Of a stretch of DNA of 8,499 nucleotides, positions 5,433-8,499 are shown one piece after another; positions within the stretch are counted from its first letter, which is position 1; every line of letters starts with the position of its first letter. The notes under the pieces are model-generated. The model made no database searches and had not been told where the DNA came from. It was given only the letters and a program-made list of their open reading frames with translations. The translations under genes were made by a program, and so were the position numbers. Source of the DNA: Cyanobacteria bacterium Co-bin13 (lineage in GTDB: Bacteria > Cyanobacteriota > Cyanobacteriia > Phormidesmidales > Phormidesmidaceae); NCBI GenBank assembly GCA_014534385.1, contig JACVRP010000141.1, positions 1-8,499 of the forward strand, written 5' to 3'.

Positions 5433-7061
5433 CTAGTGATTAGATTTGTCTCGCTGTATAAAAATAAGCGCTGAACCCAAGCTCCATAGGATCAGCAAAC
5501 TCCAGCTTCCCCAACGCACGTAAGGAGTGGTTGTCTGTCGTCGGTAGAGGGTTGCAAGATGGGTGGTGTAGGTACCGGGAGTCGCTAGCCACAGCGTCCT
5601 TCCCTGGGGATCGACAATTCCCGACAGGCCAGTATTGGTTGCTCGCACCGCCCAGCGATCGCTCTCAATGGCTCGAATCACGTCCAGGGCATGGTGCTGG
5701 ATCATCATGCGGGGGGGATAGGGGTCGTTGTTAGACGCCGTTAGGATAAATTCTCCGCCGTTGCGAGCCTGCTCTCTGAAGAGCCAGCTGTAGGCCGATT
5801 CGTAGCAAATACCCACAATGGCTGACCCCAGGCGAGTGGTGAACTGCTGCTCGGGCTCGCCTGGTACTAAATAGTTGTCTAATGGCGAGAGTCGCCCAAT
5901 GAGTCGTCCCAGGATAGGCTCTAGGGGCAGATACTCTCCCAGCGGCACGAGCTGCACCTTGTTGTAACGGCCCGTGACCCTGCTGGAGCCATCGATTTCC
6001 AGCAGGCTTTGAGTCAGGCGATTTGACTGCTGAGAATTGGTGGCAAAAGTGCCCAGCCACAGGGGAACTCCAGCCGCTTCAGTAGCCTGGACTAGAGCAT
6101 TGGTCTGCCCCACACTCACGTCCCAGATGGCCGGAACGGCTCCTTCTGGCGTCAGCACTGCGTCAGCACCCTGGGCTACCAGAGCCTTGTAGCCCTCGGT
6201 ATAGCCCTCCATCGCCCGGCGAACGCCCTCGGTCGTAAGCTTGATGCGCGTCGGCACATTGCCCTGAATTAGGCCAATAGACACTGCTGAGGCCGGGGTG
6301 TCGGCAGCACCTTGAGTAAACAGTACGGCTCCTAAGGCATGGGCGCTGACCAGGAGCGCGATCGCACCTGCTACCAACGGCTTAACCCGATGACCCAGCC
6401 CCACCACAGCCGGCTGGCTATAGAGTGCCCACCAGGCTTCTGCCAACAGGCCATTAAACCCCACCAAAACTGCCGCCACCAACAGCTGCCCCGACAGCTG
6501 AGCCAGGTGCAGTATTACCAGGTTGTGAGGGCTTTGGGTGAGGGCCAGGGCTGACCAATCGAGGGGGGTATAGTTCCGCAGCTGCTCTAGCAGACACCAC
6601 AGGAGCGCACTGATCGAAACCCGCAACCCTGGCCCAACGTTTTTGAGGCGGCTGAGGCTGTGCAAGCCCACAGCCCAGAAACCCACAGTCACAGCACCCC
6701 AGAGAGTGACAAAGCTCCAGGCAAAGGCTGCGATCGCAACACTCCCCAGCCAGGGCACCCCCATCCAGGTGAGGGGATGAAGGTGAGTAATCCAGGAGAG
6801 CACACTGCCGTGAAACCCCACTCCCCAGATCACGCCATAGGCAAAGACAGCCCGCCAAGACTGCTCCCTGCTCGCTAAAATCAGCCCCCATAGAGGAATT
6901 AGGCTAAACCAGGCCAGGGGCCAGAGGCCCAAGGGAGGCGTCGCCAGCGACATCAGAAGACCGCTTCCCATTGCCAGCAGCACCGTCTTCCACGACAGCG
7001 GCACCGTCAGCCCGAAGCGCCCTCGTTGCGATTTTGCCTGCAGATCGATTACGTTTCCCAT
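5433..7061 (-). CDS. lnt: Apolipoprotein N-acyltransferase (Lnt)
   Basis: Lnt transfers an acyl chain from phospholipid to the N-terminal cysteine of apolipoproteins, the last step of lipoprotein maturation, on the periplasmic face of the inner membrane. The 542-residue product has a hydrophobic N-terminal half with about seven or eight membrane segments (roughly 25-40, 44-62, 70-90, 104-134, 147-163, 186-207, 227-250). A nitrilase-like domain starts at IGLIQGNVP (262-270), and a last membrane segment lies at about 517-536. The catalytic triad is intact: Glu306 in LTPEGA, Lys368 in GRYNKVQLVPLGEYLPL and Cys419 in VGICYES. The neighbouring NNDPYPPRMMIQHHALD replaces the NDAWFG-type loop of proteobacteria. 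The ATG at 7061 gives a short polar N-terminus (MGNVIDLQAK) before the first membrane helix. The gene is divergent from the YkvA gene, sharing a 50-140 bp spacer. Three HIP1 octamers lie within it. Confidence 0.95.
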   Translation of the reverse strand: MGNVIDLQAKSQRGRFGLTVPLSWKTVLLAMGSGLLMSLATPPLGLWPLAWFSLIPLWGLILASREQSWRAVFAYGVIWGVGFHGSVLSWITHLHPLTWMGVPWLGSVAIAAFAWSFVTLWGAVTVGFWAVGLHSLSRLKNVGPGLRVSISALLWCLLEQLRNYTPLDWSALALTQSPHNLVILHLAQLSGQLLVAAVLVGFNGLLAEAWWALYSQPAVVGLGHRVKPLVAGAIALLVSAHALGAVLFTQGAADTPASAVSIGLIQGNVPTRIKLTTEGVRRAMEGYTEGYKALVAQGADAVLTPEGAVPAIWDVSVGQTNALVQATEAAGVPLWLGTFATNSQQSNRLTQSLLEIDGSSRVTGRYNKVQLVPLGEYLPLEPILGRLIGRLSPLDNYLVPGEPEQQFTTRLGSAIVGICYESAYSWLFREQARNGGEFILTASNNDPYPPRMMIQHHALDVIRAIESDRWAVRATNTGLSGIVDPQGRTLWLATPGTYTTHLATLYRRQTTTPYVRWGSWSLLILWSLGSALIFIQRDKSNH

Positions 7062-7204
7062 TTCAAAACTGACTTACGACAGACGTCGGCAAAAGCTGGG
7101 CAGGGGATAGTGTGAAAGATCCGCACACCAACGGACGGCTATTCCCCCTCGGTCTCCTGTGGGGGCATGGCAGGATAATGATCACGGGTTCAGCAGGCAG
7201 TTAC

Positions 7205-7489
7205 ATGCAAAACTTGGCACAGGCCTTTTACAGCTGGTACGGCCAAACGATTCACCATCCCAAATATCGCTGGTTTTTGGTTGCGGGTACGCTACTGTAC
7301 CTGCTCAGTCCAATAGACATTTCACCAGATTTCATTCCTATTATCGGCTGGATCGACGATAGCGTTGTAGCCGTCTTGCTAGTTACAGAACTGGCTGAAA
7401 TCTTGCGCGATGTCCTCAATGGTCGCAGTCGTCAGGACCATACCGCAGAAGCGCCTGAATCTGAACCCACAACCATTGACATCACCTAG
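7205..7489 (+). CDS. YkvA/DUF1232 family small membrane protein
   Basis: The product has 94 residues from the ATG at 7205. The family hallmark LLYLLSPIDISPDFIPIIGWIDD (about residues 29-51) is clear, followed by a second hydrophobic stretch (SVVAVLLVTELAEIL), so this is probably a small inner-membrane hairpin protein. The polar C-terminal tail (SRQDHTAEAPESEP) is likely flexible. The biochemical role of DUF1232 proteins is unknown. Three starts are possible in one frame: GTG at 7112 (125 residues), ATG at 7178 with AGGA only two bases away, and ATG at 7205 with AGG at normal spacing. I prefer the last because homologues as I recall them begin MQ..., just before the conserved YSWY...HPKYRW block. 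It is divergent from lnt and 195 bp upstream of ftsH on the same strand. Confidence 0.85.
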   Translation: MQNLAQAFYSWYGQTIHHPKYRWFLVAGTLLYLLSPIDISPDFIPIIGWIDDSVVAVLLVTELAEILRDVLNGRSRQDHTAEAPESEPTTIDIT

Positions 7490-7684
7490 AAGTGGGTCTT
7501 CAGCACCTGAGCTAAGCTACCGAACTCTAGACAGAGAAGATAAGGCAGGCAAGTCCCTTTACTGCTATGCAGTTGGCTCTGGCTGCCCCTGCCGTTAGTC
7601 TTGGTGCCCCAACACTCTTTGACCCGCGAATCCTCTAAGCCCAATTTCACCAAAGTACAACCGAACCAAACGTGTAAGCGCAAT

Positions 7685-8499
7685 ATGGCCATTAAAAAAG
7701 ACCCCCAACCGCCTCGCTCTAGGCTCATTCTCAACATTGTCTTTCTGGTTGCCAGCGGACTTTTGCTACTGAATATTTTCCTGCCTGGGTTCTTGGGGCC
7801 ATCCATGCCTCGCGAACCCTACAGCATGTTTATTCACCACGTCCAGGAGCACGAGGTGATGAGAGCATCGGTCGGTCAGGAGGAAATTCGCTACCAGCTC
7901 AAAGATGAGAACGGCGAGCCGGGAGAGGTCTATGCCACCACTCCCATCTTTGACTTAAGTTTGCCACACCTACTGGAAGATAATGGCGTTGAGTTTGCAG
8001 CCGTCTCCCCTCCCAGAAATCGGTGGTTTGGCAGCCTGTTGAGCTGGGTAATCCCGCCTTTGATCTTTGTTGCGATCTGGCGCTTCTTCATTGCCCGCAG
8101 TGCGGGCGGGGGGCCAGCAGGGGCTCTGTCGATTGGCAAGAGCCGGGCCAAAGTTTACGTTGAAGGCGAGTCAGCCAAAATCACCTTTAACGATGTGGCT
8201 GGAGTAGAAGAAGCTAAAACTGAGCTAGTTGAAATCGTAGACTTTTTGAAGACGCCCAAGCGCTTTACTGAGCTAGGGGCCAAAATTCCCAAAGGGGTCT
8301 TGCTCGTTGGCCCGCCTGGAACGGGTAAAACCCTGCTGGCCAAAGCTGTCGCCGGGGAAGCCGGAGTCGCTTTCTTTAGCATTTCCGGTTCCGAATTTGT
8401 GGAGCTGTTTGTTGGGGTTGGATCTTCTCGCGTTCGCGATCTCTTTGAGCAGGCTAAAAAGCAGGCCCCCTGCATTGTCTTTATCGACGAGCTAGACGC
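7685..8499 (+). CDS. ftsH: ATP-dependent zinc metalloprotease FtsH, N-terminal part
   Basis: FtsH is a membrane-anchored hexameric AAA+ protease that degrades damaged membrane proteins; in cyanobacteria this includes photosystem II D1 turnover. The first 271 codons are present and the gene runs off the window. Visible in order are a basic N-terminus (MAIKKDPQPPRSR), membrane segment 1 (about 14-34), a lumenal/periplasmic domain (about 40-113), membrane segment 2 (about 116-134) and a Gly-rich linker. The AAA+ domain then starts at ITFNDVAGVEEAK, with Walker A GPPGTGKT (209-216), the pore-loop FVG (242-244) and Walker B IVFIDELD (264-271). The HExxH zinc site lies beyond the window. From memory the N-terminus and DELDA resemble cyanobacterial FtsH1/FtsH4 more than FtsH2/FtsH3, which is inference. 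The ATG at 7685 suits the family start but lacks a strong ribosome-binding site. A TTGACC at 7619-7624 has no convincing -10 partner. Confidence 0.95.
   Translation, partial: MAIKKDPQPPRSRLILNIVFLVASGLLLLNIFLPGFLGPSMPREPYSMFIHHVQEHEVMRASVGQEEIRYQLKDENGEPGEVYATTPIFDLSLPHLLEDNGVEFAAVSPPRNRWFGSLLSWVIPPLIFVAIWRFFIARSAGGGPAGALSIGKSRAKVYVEGESAKITFNDVAGVEEAKTELVEIVDFLKTPKRFTELGAKIPKGVLLVGPPGTGKTLLAKAVAGEAGVAFFSISGSEFVELFVGVGSSRVRDLFEQAKKQAPCIVFIDELD

Noticed and set aside
6454..6891. Minus-strand 145-codon frame inside lnt.
   Set aside because: It is a shifted frame on the same strand as lnt, rich in Cys, Gly and Ser, and does not interrupt the continuous Lnt reading frame.
7619..7624. TTGACC as the -35 element of an ftsH promoter.
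   Set aside because: At 16-18 bases downstream the sequence reads CCAATTTC, with no acceptable -10 hexamer, so a promoter call is not supported.
7486..7806. Minus-strand 106-codon frame between the YkvA gene and ftsH.
   Set aside because: It overlaps the start of ftsH in antisense and its translation shows no recognised motif, so I treat 7490-7684 as a spacer.

Overview
This window looks like chromosomal DNA from a cyanobacterium, probably a filamentous Leptolyngbya/Nodosilinea-like lineage (the genus is inference). Supporting signs are at least six perfect copies of the HIP1 octamer GCGATCGC (near 480, 1457, 2131, 5655, 6358 and 6730), where about 0.1 would be expected by chance. The proteins also look cyanobacterial: a short SSB, an MreB starting near a 'SRDMGIDLGTANT' block, a YkvA/DUF1232 protein and an FtsH with a 'MAIKK...' N-terminus. 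Most of the content is ordinary housekeeping, and I see no transposase, phage gene, CRISPR array, tRNA or rRNA.

Layout, left to right. Positions 1-760 (+ strand) hold the 3' end of a HIT-family gene followed 10 bp later by dtd, the D-aminoacyl-tRNA deacylase. A HAD-superfamily phosphatase gene follows on the same strand (878-1684). It converges on the cell-shape operon mreB-mreC-mreD, which reads on the minus strand from about 4216/4252 down to 1761. The 76 bp between the convergent ends is filled mostly by a 56-bp near-perfect palindrome, the most conspicuous non-coding structure in the window. A gene-free stretch of roughly 300 bp (4253-4558) separates mreB from the divergent ssb gene and holds several inverted and direct repeats.

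ssb (4559-4924, +) overlaps by 4 bp, tail to tail, a small unrecognised minus-strand gene (4921-5208). After a 224-bp spacer comes lnt (apolipoprotein N-acyltransferase, minus strand), which is divergent from a small YkvA/DUF1232 membrane-protein gene (+). The window ends inside ftsH (+), cut off in the Walker B motif of its AAA+ domain.

Functionally, the mre operon, Lnt and FtsH belong to envelope biogenesis and quality control: MreBCD directs elongation-type peptidoglycan synthesis, Lnt finishes lipoprotein acylation, and FtsH degrades membrane proteins. DTD and SSB serve translation fidelity and DNA maintenance. There is no sign that these units form one new system. The items most worth a second look are the 56-bp palindrome, the repeat-rich mreB/ssb divergent region with a TATAAT box almost on top of the ssb start codon, and the unidentified small gene overlapping ssb.
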